A DNA stretch of 46,674 bases from Treponema sp. (GTDB lineage Bacteria; Spirochaetota; Spirochaetia; Treponematales; Treponemataceae), in contig JAFLSQ010000017.1 of the NCBI GenBank assembly GCA_022510865.1, forward strand, positions 1-46,674, given 5' to 3'. Positions 40,738 through 46,674 of this stretch are shown in pieces (positions within the stretch are counted from its first letter, which is position 1; the number at the start of each line of letters is the position of its first letter). A program made the position numbers and the translations under genes. Below the pieces are notes generated by a model. That model was given only the letters and a program-made list of their open reading frames with translations. It was not told the DNA's origin and made no database searches.

Positions 40738-43575
40738 CTAGTGGAAGCATCCCCAGTTCTTGCCGTGCTCAATGCTAACGCGCAGTGGAACATCAAGCCG
40801 AACCGCGCTCTCCATCCTGTCTTTTATGAGCGCGATTGCGCTCTCAACGGCCGCGGGGTCATCGGGGCACTCGAAAATCAGCTCGTCGTGCACCTGCAAT
40901 AAAAGCCTTGCGGGTGAGCCGGATTCCCTCAGAGCCTGGGTCACAGAAATCATCGCCATTTTCACGATGTCGGCCGCGCTTCCCTGCACCGGGGTGTTCA
41001 CTGCCACGCGCTCCGCGGCGGATTTTTCCATCTTATTTCTGCTGTTTATGTTCATAACCGGACGGCGGCGCTGGAAAATCGTCTGGACATACCCGTTTTT
41101 TTCCGCAAAACTGATTGTATTGCTGATGAACTCGCTGATTTTTGAGTAAGTCCTGAAATAATTCTCGATGAATTCGGCGGCCTTCGCGCGGGGAATCTCA
41201 AGGTCGCGGGCAAGGCGGAACGCGCTCATTCCGTAAATCACGCCAAAATTGATTGTCTTTGCGGTGCGTCGCATTTCTGCTGTGACTTGTTCCGCAGGAA
41301 CGCCAAAAATAAGTGCCGCCGTAGTCTTGTGGACATCCGTACCCTGCACGAACGAGGCGCACATATTCGGGTCTGCGCTAAGGTGTGCGAGCACAACAAG
41401 CTCAATCTGCGAGTAATCCGCAGAAATGAGAACTTTTCCTTCCGGGGCGGTGAACGCCGTCCTGATTCTCCTGCCTGCCTCGCTTCTCACAGGAATGTTC
41501 TGCAAGTTCGGCTCGCGGCTTGAGAGCCTGCCCGTGGCAGTCCCGGTCTGAATAAAATCCGTATGAATTCTTCCGCCTGAGTCCGCCAGTGCAGGCAAAG
41601 TATCGACATAAGTTGATTTGAGTTTGGCAAACTCGCGGTAGTCAAGAATCATCCGGGGAACTTTGTCCGCGTAGGCAAGCTCCTCCAGAACGGAAGTATC
41701 GGTGGAATATCCGCGCTGGGTCTTGCGCCCGGGGGTCAGTCCGCGCTCCTCAAAAAGCACGGTCTGCAACTGCAACGGAGAGGCGATGTTGAATTCGTGG
41801 CCGACTTCCTTGTAAATCTCCTGCTCAATGCTGTGAATGCCGTCCGCAAGCTCCGCACAGTATTCTTTGAGGCACTGCGTGTCAATGTGGATTCCGCGCA
41901 TCTCCATTTCCGCAAGAATCGGCAGGATTCTCATCTCTATGCGATTATACAAGTCGTTGTCCTGAAAATCAGGGGAAAATTTCTGCCACAGCCGGAGCGT
42001 GAAGTCAGCGTCCTCCGCCGCGTAAGGCACCGCCTTTTCCAGCGGAACATCGGCGAATGTCTGGCCCTTGCCCACAAGAGAGTCGTATTCTATGCCGCGA
42101 AGACCAAGGATGTTCTCGGCAAGATGCTCCAGCGAGTATCCGTTCTTGCCGGTTCGGTCGGGATTTCTGAGCCATGCCGCAATCATCGTGTCCTGAATCC
42201 GTGCTTTTATGCAAGAAAGCGGGCTGTCGGCAGTGGGAAAAAATCCGTTTGAGACGAGCACTTTCAAATCAAACTTGGCGTTGTGAAAGACAATCGTCAC
42301 ATCGGGATTAAAAAACAGCCTGCGCAGCTGACTGAACGCCGCGTCCTTGGGAACGCCCTCGCCGGATGAGAACAAATCCGCGTCATTTTTTTCTATTGGA
42401 ACATAAACCGCAGTGCCGGGCTTTATGCAGAGGCTGAACCCAAGGATATTCGCGCTGATTGTGTCAAGCGAGTCCGTCTCAGAATCGTATGCGACTGTTC
42501 CCGCGCCCAACGCCTGCTCCACAAAATCCGCGAGCGCGCTCTCAGAGAGGATTGCCCGGTAATCGCCGGAATTCTGGCGGATTTCCGGGACGGTCTCCTC
42601 CGCCTCAGGCACGGCAGCAACATCAGATTTTGAGTCCGGAAACGTCGGAACATCGCCACCGTTTGCCAATGCAAGCTCCGCGTACTGCTTTGCCACGCTC
42701 GGAACGCCAAAGCCCGAGAGCAGCGCCGCGGCACTGGAATAATTGTAAGTGTACGGCTCAGCATTGATTGCGGCATCGATTTCCGGGCAGGGAACATCAT
42801 CGCAAAGCCGCACCAGTTTCTGACTGAAATACGCGTCGTCTTTTCCGTCAAGAAGTTTTTTCTGGTTCGCGCCCTTTATCTCATCAATATGAGCGTAAAT
42901 TCCGTCAAGGCTCTTGTATTCAGCAAGGAGTTTTGCGGCGGTTTTGACGCCAATTCCGCGCACTCCGGGGATGTTGTCGGCGGCATCACCATAAAGCGCG
43001 AGCATATCCAGAAGCTGCGCGGGGGCAACTCCCCATTCCGCCTCAACGCCTGCAACTCCGGTCACTTTCCATGTGGCAGCACCGCTCTCCGGCTTCAATA
43101 TCTGGGTAGCGGGCGTGACAAGCTGCATCAAATCCTTGTCTCCGCTGAGGATTCGGCACGTCCGTCCGCTCATGGCGCATTTTTTTGCGACTGTGGCGAT
43201 GATGTCATCCGCCTCATAGCCGTCGCAACGGAGAACCGGCACACCGAGCGCGGCAAGGACATCGCAAATCCACGGGATTTGGGCGTGAAGGTCATCCGGG
43301 GTCTTCGCGCGGGTCGCCTTGTACTGCTCGTACATCTGATGGCGGAACGTCTTTGTCTTTGAGTCCATGGCGGCAATCAGATAGCCGGGCTTGTAGTGCT
43401 GAAAAACATAGTGCAGGTTGCGGAAAAACCCGAACAGCGCGGAAACGTTCTCTCCCCTGCGGTTTGTGAGCGGCCGTGAAATGAATGCAAAATAACAGCG
43501 GAAGATGAGTCCGTAACTGTCAAGGATGTAGACGGTCTTTCCGTCAAATGATGGCTCTGATGCAGTGTGTTCCAT
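40738..43575 (-). CDS. polA: DNA polymerase I
   Basis: The predicted product has 945 aa; ATG 43575 is set by the start MEHTASEPSFDGKTVYILDS and by the promoter just upstream. The longer frame to 43776 would cross the promoter and a CHAT relic. Three domains are complete. The 5' nuclease covers about 1-290 (DSKTKTFRHQMYEQYKATRA, SGDKDLMQLV). The 3'-5' exonuclease covers about 350-545, with active-site residues retained (VAYDSETDSLD, YAAEDADFTLRLW). The polymerase has motif A SADYSQIELVVLAHLS, motif B RRTAKTINFGVIYG and motif C LLQVHDELIFE. It removes primers and repairs gaps, and it heads the polA-coaE-SPOR operon. Confidence 0.95.
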   Translation of the reverse strand: MEHTASEPSFDGKTVYILDSYGLIFRCYFAFISRPLTNRRGENVSALFGFFRNLHYVFQHYKPGYLIAAMDSKTKTFRHQMYEQYKATRAKTPDDLHAQIPWICDVLAALGVPVLRCDGYEADDIIATVAKKCAMSGRTCRILSGDKDLMQLVTPATQILKPESGAATWKVTGVAGVEAEWGVAPAQLLDMLALYGDAADNIPGVRGIGVKTAAKLLAEYKSLDGIYAHIDEIKGANQKKLLDGKDDAYFSQKLVRLCDDVPCPEIDAAINAEPYTYNYSSAAALLSGFGVPSVAKQYAELALANGGDVPTFPDSKSDVAAVPEAEETVPEIRQNSGDYRAILSESALADFVEQALGAGTVAYDSETDSLDTISANILGFSLCIKPGTAVYVPIEKNDADLFSSGEGVPKDAAFSQLRRLFFNPDVTIVFHNAKFDLKVLVSNGFFPTADSPLSCIKARIQDTMIAAWLRNPDRTGKNGYSLEHLAENILGLRGIEYDSLVGKGQTFADVPLEKAVPYAAEDADFTLRLWQKFSPDFQDNDLYNRIEMRILPILAEMEMRGIHIDTQCLKEYCAELADGIHSIEQEIYKEVGHEFNIASPLQLQTVLFEERGLTPGRKTQRGYSTDTSVLEELAYADKVPRMILDYREFAKLKSTYVDTLPALADSGGRIHTDFIQTGTATGRLSSREPNLQNIPVRSEAGRRIRTAFTAPEGKVLISADYSQIELVVLAHLSADPNMCASFVQGTDVHKTTAALIFGVPAEQVTAEMRRTAKTINFGVIYGMSAFRLARDLEIPRAKAAEFIENYFRTYSKISEFISNTISFAEKNGYVQTIFQRRRPVMNINSRNKMEKSAAERVAVNTPVQGSAADIVKMAMISVTQALRESGSPARLLLQVHDELIFECPDDPAAVESAIALIKDRMESAVRLDVPLRVSIEHGKNWGCFH

Positions 43576-43580
43576 AGCGG

Positions 43581-43609
43581 ATATTATAAAGCAAAAGCGC
43601 GTGTGTAGA
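43581..43609 (-). promoter_or_regulatory. Promoter of the polA operon
   Basis: On the minus strand: TCTACA (43609-43604), 17 nt, TAATAT (43586-43581), then five bases to ATG 43575. There is no Shine-Dalgarno. Confidence 0.6.
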
Positions 43610-43669
43610 AAAGAGGGATTGGGGCATCCGAGGATGACCCGGGGCTTAGAACTTTTTGTAATCAGCGGG

Positions 43670-43743
43670 ATTTTCATCCCGCCCCATTCTTCCGCTACTT
43701 GTACAGCACGAATGCCGCCCAGTAGACCGGGTGGGAGAAGTCG
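43670..43743. repeat. 74-bp repeat, copy 1 (other copy 46601-46674)
   Basis: The 74 bases 43670-43743 and 46601-46674 are identical except for one base near the end (gtcg versus atcg). The similarity extends on the left through a shared stretch gtaatcagcg, with about 11 extra bases in the second copy. The repeat holds the last 15 codons and 3' flank of a CHAT-domain gene. A stem GCGGGAT/ATCCCGC (43665-43682) lies in copy 1 only. Confidence 0.85.
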
Positions 43744-43785
43744 CCGTCCTTGCGGATGATATGCTTCAAGGCACAACTGCGCGCA
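43695..43785 (-). pseudogene. Relic of the 3' end of a CHAT-domain gene
   Basis: Read on the minus strand, the sequence encodes LKHIIRKDGDFSHPVYWAAF followed by VLYK and a TAG stop (43697-43695). The element HPxYWAAFVL is the recognisable C-terminus of CHAT (caspase-like, HetF-associated) domains. No further CHAT sequence is found upstream, where the XRE antitoxin gene begins, so only about 30 codons remain. The same end occurs at 46626-46674. It overlaps no intact gene. Confidence 0.65.
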
Positions 43786-43808
43786 GTTTTCGTATCACAT
43801 CGTCTTTT

Positions 43809-44168
43809 TTACAAAACAAAATCACCTACATTGCAACCAAGTCCATCCGCAAGTTTGCGCGCGCTCTTAATTCCGATGCCTCTTTTGCCCGTTTCCATGA
43901 GCGCGATGTTTGACGCGGCTATTCCGCACCTCTCCGCAAGTTCGGCCTGCGTCAGCCCCGCGTTCTCGCGCCGGATTTTCAGCACCTTTGCGGGCGTGAC
44001 GCGCGATTTCATCTCTTTGTAATACTCCCAGTCGTCAATGTCCTGCGCCTCGTCATTGTCGATAATCTGCACGCCGGGGATGCTCTTTTTTATGATGGCA
44101 AGGAAGGCTCTGACTCCTTTTCCCTCAACCCGCACGTCAATACGGGGCGTTTTCGCGACTACCTGCAT
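43809..44168 (-). CDS. XRE-family antitoxin of a RelE-type toxin-antitoxin locus
   Basis: The predicted product has 119 aa. The HTH lies in the C-terminal half (about 62-115): AKVLKIRRENAGLTQAELAE, RCGIAASNIALMETGKRGIG. The N-terminal half (VRVEGKGVRAFLAIIKKSIP, DDWEYYKEMKSRVTPA) is the toxin-binding part found in this antitoxin group. ATG 44168 lies 31 nt inside the 3' end of the toxin pseudogene, a typical toxin-first coupled layout. The antitoxin appears intact, whereas the toxin is broken. It would repress the shared promoter at 44462-44490. Confidence 0.8.
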   Translation of the reverse strand: MQVVAKTPRIDVRVEGKGVRAFLAIIKKSIPGVQIIDNDEAQDIDDWEYYKEMKSRVTPAKVLKIRRENAGLTQAELAERCGIAASNIALMETGKRGIGIKSARKLADGLGCNVGDFVL

Positions 44169-44385
44169 AGTAAACCTCCACGATAAATGCGCCTTTCTCC
44201 CAAGTCCAGCAAGCCACCCAGTGATAGTTCAGGTGGCAGTGATACTTGCCTTTGCCCAAGTCAGAAAAGTTGCGTCAGTTGGTGCGGATTGCTCCGTGCC
44301 GCTTGATGTCTTCGACAAGCACCGTGAAAATGTCCTGCACGTCAAGCGGCATTTTCTTTACCTGCTTCCGCCTACCATGAAAGTT
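44138..44385 (-). pseudogene. RelE-like toxin gene with nonsense codon and lost 5' end
   Basis: On the minus strand one frame reads RRKQVKKMPLDVQDIFTVLV, then EDIKRHGAIRTN, a TGA (44277-44275), RNFSDLGKGKYHCHLNYHWV and ACWTWEKGAFIVEVYYAGSR, ending ENAPY and TGA (44140-44138). This matches the RelE-type toxins whose ends read EVYYVGSRxDAPY. The TGA stands where the family has TGG (Trp), so a single base explains it. Upstream of RRKQ the frame has no proper start (an internal ATG 44352 exists). It is therefore probably inactive. The antitoxin gene overlaps its 3' end. Confidence 0.75.
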
Positions 44386-44461
44386 AGCATGGCGGGAAGA
44401 GTGTGGTTTTCATGGCGTTAGAAACCAACGGATTACTTTTTGTAACTAAATCCCCTTATTG

Positions 44462-44490
44462 ATTATAATGAAAAATCCGAGGCGTTGCAA
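44462..44490 (-). promoter_or_regulatory. Promoter of the toxin-antitoxin locus
   Basis: On the minus strand: TTGCAA (44490-44485), 17 nt, TATAAT (44467-44462). Transcription toward the toxin pseudogene and the intact antitoxin would begin near 44455. The promoter appears intact despite loss of the toxin start. Confidence 0.65.
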
Positions 44491-44531
44491 GTATTGGGGG
44501 AATTTCTGAATGGCGCATTCCAAATTACTAA

Positions 44532-44560
44532 TTGCCTTTTTTTCGAACCAGTGTTATAAT
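44532..44560 (+). promoter_or_regulatory. Promoter of the DUF4160-DUF2442 pair
   Basis: TTGCCT (44532-44537), 17 nt, TATAAT (44555-44560), then five bases to the GTG start at 44566. A perfect -10 sits at the leaderless distance. Confidence 0.7.
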
Positions 44561-44565
44561 AAATC

Positions 44566-44811
44566 GTGCCTAAGGTTTTTGAATACAAGAAATACAAATT
44601 CTTTTTCTTTTCGAATGAAGGCGCACCGACTGAGCCATGCCACATTCATGTGCGGAAAGACGAAAAATTGTGCAAGTTCTGGATTTCGGAAAAGGCGATT
44701 TTGGCGGAGAATTACGGATTTTCGCCGGCAGTTTTGAACGAGTTGCGGCAGGTCGCGAACGAAAACATCGAAAAAATAAAAGGAGCGTGGAATGAGCATT
44801 TCGGCAAATGA
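44566..44811 (+). CDS. DUF4160 protein
   Basis: The predicted product has 81 aa, starting at GTG. MPKVFEYKKYKFFFFSNEGA, then PCHIHVRKDEKLCKFWISEK, matches DUF4160, with the conserved H-I-H-V segment. A C-terminal helix (LRQVANENIEKIKGAWNEHF) follows. DUF4160 and DUF2442 genes often occur side by side and have been proposed to be toxin-antitoxin-like, with unproven function. Here the DUF2442 gene overlaps by 20 nt. No Shine-Dalgarno; TATAAT lies five bases upstream, so translation probably begins on a leaderless GTG. Confidence 0.88.
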   Translation: MPKVFEYKKYKFFFFSNEGAPTEPCHIHVRKDEKLCKFWISEKAILAENYGFSPAVLNELRQVANENIEKIKGAWNEHFGK

Positions 44812-45049
44812 GGCGCGGGCGACGAAAGTTGAATTCGGCGCGGACAGTTTTTCCGTGACGCTTTTGGACGGGCGGATTCTTTCCGTGCCGAAAGCGTGGT
44901 TTCCCGCTTTATGCGATGCGAGCGCGGCGCAACTGGACAACTACGTTTTGAGCGGCGGCGGAATCGGAATCCATTGGGACGAACTCGACGAAGATATTTT
45001 AGTGCCCGGGCTTTTACTCGGAACTCCCAGCGCAAAATTCACCGCATAG
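44792..45049 (+). CDS. DUF2442 protein
   Basis: The predicted product has 85 aa. ATG 44792 has an aaaggag Shine-Dalgarno within the end of the DUF4160 gene. ATKVEFGADSFSVTLLDGRI and LSVPKAWFPALCDASAAQLD match DUF2442, with the closing IHWDELDEDILVPGLLLG. The family is a small alpha/beta fold and a probable partner or DNA-binding antitoxin-like protein for DUF4160. An intrinsic terminator follows 50 bp after the stop, so the pair is a complete two-gene unit. Confidence 0.9.
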   Translation: MSISANEARATKVEFGADSFSVTLLDGRILSVPKAWFPALCDASAAQLDNYVLSGGGIGIHWDELDEDILVPGLLLGTPSAKFTA

Positions 45050-45100
45050 TTTTTGAGCCTTCGGGTGAGAAGCAAAGCGCGTCATTTTGTGCATAAAAAA

Positions 45101-45126
45101 AGGCTGTCCTTTAGGACAGCCTTTTT
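45101..45126 (+). terminator. Intrinsic terminator after the DUF4160-DUF2442 pair
   Basis: AGGCTGTCC (45101-45109), loop TTTA, GGACAGCCT (45114-45122), followed by T4. A run of A before the stem allows function in the other direction too. Confidence 0.85.
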
Positions 45127-45258
45127 AATATTAAACGGCATTTTGGGAAGCGTGTTTGGCGTTCATAGGAAACGCCTCTTTCAATGCCAAAGTTTTTTCA
45201 GTATCACTATATCAGACCGCTTTTTTATCAAGCCTGCGGCAGGCTGTTCTTAATATTC

Positions 45259-45705
45259 TTAATTCTCTGTTGCGGCGGAATCTTTATCATTTTTACTATC
45301 GTTTTTCTCGCCGTTCTTTTCTGTAACTTTCTTGAAGGAAATATCAGAGCGAATCAATTTTTTGAGGGAAGAATCTGAAACAAATGTAATCCGAATGCTC
45401 TCCCTATTGATTGATGACGCATTGACTTCTTCGGCAGTTTCTTTGCCAGTTCCCTTGAAGGAAACTTTGAAAGTGCCAATCCCGCTGATTTTCAGTTTGT
45501 TGCCTCGTACGAGGTACCTCTGAAACACTTCTACCAGTTCAGCAAGCACTGCCCTGACATCGGTGGGAGTCAACGAGGTCGCATGCCCGATTTCTTTTAC
45601 GAAATCATCCAAACCGATGGTCTTTTCATAGACCGGGTAAGGAAAATATTTCCCTTCGCTGTCCCGCTCCTGCGGGTTTGTAAAGTACAATATTTTATAG
45701 TCCAT
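45259..45705 (-). CDS. HU/IHF-like DNA-binding protein with long C-terminal tail
   Basis: The predicted product has 148 aa. ATG 45705 follows ggaggt. Residues about 30-110 fit the HU fold: IGLDDFVKEIGHATSLTPTD, VRAVLAELVEVFQRYLVRGN, then KLKISGIGTFKVSFKGTGKE and the second-strand region (SSINRESIRITFVSDSSLKK). The N-terminal KILYFTNPQERDSEGKYFPY and the C-terminal Asp/Lys/Glu-rich tail (SFKKVTEKNGEKNDSKNDKD) are additional. It belongs with the extended HU-like (HU-HIG) proteins. Palindrome array D lies 224 bp upstream of its start, so binding there is conceivable but not shown. Confidence 0.75.
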   Translation of the reverse strand: MDYKILYFTNPQERDSEGKYFPYPVYEKTIGLDDFVKEIGHATSLTPTDVRAVLAELVEVFQRYLVRGNKLKISGIGTFKVSFKGTGKETAEEVNASSINRESIRITFVSDSSLKKLIRSDISFKKVTEKNGEKNDSKNDKDSAATEN

Positions 45706-45928
45706 TTTACCTCCATGCTCAATAGCACAATTGATAAAAATGGCTTCCAAACCATAAACCGTCCCTATGAATTTCAAATAACGCCAAACGCGGCTTTGCT
45801 TAGAAGCCACACCGTGCGGGGCATCCAAAATACCCCACTATATCTTTAGTCTACAGGCACTTTCAACATTTATCAAGAAAAAAATTTAAAAAAATCGCTT
45901 TTGATACTTGTCCGACCAGTTCGGGATA

Positions 45929-46121
45929 AAATTCTATAGGGTTTGCCCTTGAATCCTGCAGTGTTTTACTTCAAAACCCTGTGAAGTTGACCCCGCAAGC
46001 TCACAGGGTTTCAGAGAGAAACCCTGTAGGATTTTATTCAAAACACTGTGGAGTTGGAGCCAAAACCCTGTGAGATTTGATGCGAAACACTGTAGGATTT
46101 TAACGCAAGTCCGCAGGGTTT
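45929..46121. repeat. Phased palindrome array D (9 copies, about 22-bp period)
   Basis: The unit is a 16-bp near-palindrome, AAAnCC-TGTR-GGnTTT, clearest in AAACCCTGTAGGATTT. Starts are at 45929, 45951, 45974, 45996, 46019, 46041, 46063, 46085 and 46106, intervals 21-23 bp. Copies occur in both orientations. The gap 45706-46165 contains this array and, at 45706-45928, an AT-rich stretch in which I see no gene. The array ends 45 bp beyond the 3' end of the secreted-protein gene at 46166. Confidence 0.85.
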
Positions 46122-46165
46122 TTAAAGGAGTTGGGAGGCGGAGTTTTTATCAGAATCTGATTGCG

Positions 46166-46558
46166 TCAAGGGTTCGCCCGGGAATTCATGGCTGCGAACT
46201 GTTCGACGAACTCGGGCACGGGGTAGCGTTTTTGCGATGCCTCGCACCTCGCCCAGATGAGCCTTTTTGATATGCTCGACCCTTCCAACAGCACGATGAT
46301 GTTGTCCGAGCCTTTCTTTTTTCCGCGCATGAAAGAGACGGTGTACACCTTGCCCGCCGAATCCCACACGCGGAAGTCCTCGGCATCGCACTTGACGTAC
46401 CCAACGGACATCGAATCATACGAGGCGGGGTGAGTGCCCGCCGCCTGGCTTCCCGCGAACAGGGCGAGCACCTGCCGCTTGTCGCTGTCATAGTCCGCGA
46501 AAAGTAGGGCGGCCGCGCACATCGCGGCAAAGAATGCAATGAGTTTTTTCATGGTCAT
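46166..46558 (-). CDS. Small secreted hypothetical protein
   Basis: The predicted product has 130 aa. ATG 46558 has aaggag five bases upstream (ATG 46552 is an alternative). A signal peptide (MTMKKLIAFFAAMCAAALLF, cleavage after FA) precedes a mature part of about 108 residues: DKRQVLALFAGSQAAGTHPA, GYVKCDAEDFRVWDSAGKVY and TVSFMRGKKKGSDNIIVLLE. No family is recognised. It sits 67 bp downstream of the CHAT-domain gene on the same strand, so it may be cotranscribed with it. Confidence 0.7.
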   Translation of the reverse strand: MTMKKLIAFFAAMCAAALLFADYDSDKRQVLALFAGSQAAGTHPASYDSMSVGYVKCDAEDFRVWDSAGKVYTVSFMRGKKKGSDNIIVLLEGSSISKRLIWARCEASQKRYPVPEFVEQFAAMNSRANP

Positions 46559-46625
46559 TTTATGCTCCTTAATTTTTTTTGTAATCAGCGAGATGGGCAA
46601 ATTTTCATCCCGCCCCATTCTTCCG

Positions 46626-46674
46626 CTACTTGTACAGCACGAATGCCGCCCAGTAGACCGGGTGGGAGAAATCG
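46626..46674 (-). CDS. C-terminal end of a CHAT-domain protein (cut by window end)
   Basis: The last 15 codons before a TAG (46628-46626) read DFSHPVYWAAFVLYK. HPxYWAAFVL is the usual end of CHAT domains, caspase-like proteases linked to TPR or effector systems. The remainder of the gene lies beyond the window. It belongs to the 74-bp repeat (46601-46674) shared with the relic at 43695. A small secreted-protein gene follows on the same strand. Confidence 0.65.
   Translation of the reverse strand, partial: DFSHPVYWAAFVLYK

Noticed and set aside
43665..43682. Intrinsic terminator at the CHAT relic
   Set aside because: The GCGGGAT/ATCCCGC stem is good, but no T run follows on either strand, and the second copy of the repeat has lost the stem.
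40738..43776. N-terminal extension of polA to 43776
   Set aside because: The 67 extra codons cross the promoter at 43581-43609 and the CHAT relic; DNA polymerase I homology begins just after ATG 43575.
44275..44277. TGA read as Trp (code change)
   Set aside because: Other genes in the window end with TGA at the family-typical length, so TGA is a stop codon here and the toxin is a pseudogene.
45230..45246. Terminator from the AGCCTGC/GCAGGCT inverted repeat after the HU-like gene
   Set aside because: The perfect stem has a loop of only one base and lacks a T run in the direction of the HU-like gene; not reported as a feature.
1..46674. tRNA, rRNA, tmRNA or other structured RNA genes
   Set aside because: No cloverleaf with a GTTCRA-type T-arm or other known RNA signature was found by eye in the intergenic regions; this was not an exhaustive computation.

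Overview
The window looks like a chromosomal segment of a Treponema-like spirochaete, probably a gut or rumen type. The evidence is a class I lysyl-tRNA synthetase, an EF-G of the spirochaete/mitochondrial EF-G1 type, a PnrA/BmpA-type lipoprotein with its own ABC transporter, SPOR-domain envelope proteins, purE without an adjacent purK, and a GH43/acetylesterase pair for plant hemicellulose. Everything is inferred from sequence reading; no database search was run.

Layout. (1) 1-3.8 kb: accessory genes (AAA ATPase, small ORF plus DUF2335 membrane protein, SPOR/YfaP-like secreted protein) mixed with relics of an SDR gene and an antitoxin gene. (2) 3.8-12.6 kb, minus strand: a nine-gene, tightly overlapping surface-glycan operon (GT6, Wzx flippase, epimerase, hexapeptide acetyltransferase, GT11 fucosyltransferase-like, GT2, GT32, EpsG-type polymerase, GT4). 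The GT11+GT6 pair suggests an ABO-like epitope. (3) 12.6-16.2 kb: accessory zone with a caspase-fold-like protein, a GT2, two XRE regulators, a frameshifted GNAT gene and three arrays of phased short palindromes. (4) 16.2-22.8 kb: hypothetical gene and cdd, divergent; then a minus-strand operon purE-purM-purN-nudix-(APC permease/hybrid histidine kinase fusion). (5) 23-28.8 kb: unknown gene, acetylesterase, GH43, lysS. (6) 28.9-33.2 kb: marR-bmpA-ABC ATPase-permease-permease, a reduced nucleoside-type transporter. (7) 33.3-43.6 kb: membrane proteins, fusA plus a RecA/KaiC-like ATPase, a probable beta-barrel protein, and polA-coaE-SPOR. (8) 43.6-46.7 kb: CHAT-domain relic, broken RelE-like toxin with intact XRE antitoxin, DUF4160/DUF2442 pair, HU-like gene, a fourth palindrome array, a small secreted protein, and the 3' end of a CHAT-domain gene cut by the window edge.

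Two signals go beyond gene-by-gene annotation. First, four intergenic arrays (12682-12767, 15204-15397, 16043-16165, 45929-46121) share one architecture: 4-9 copies of a 13-17 bp near-palindrome repeated every 22-23 bp. Each array uses a different palindrome. I know of no described element that matches this. Second, about ten genes that start transcription units have a good -10 hexamer only 5-7 nt upstream of the start codon and no Shine-Dalgarno, which predicts leaderless mRNAs (lysS, purE, cdd, polA, marR, the GH43 gene and others). Genes inside operons, and others such as fusA, have normal Shine-Dalgarno sequences.
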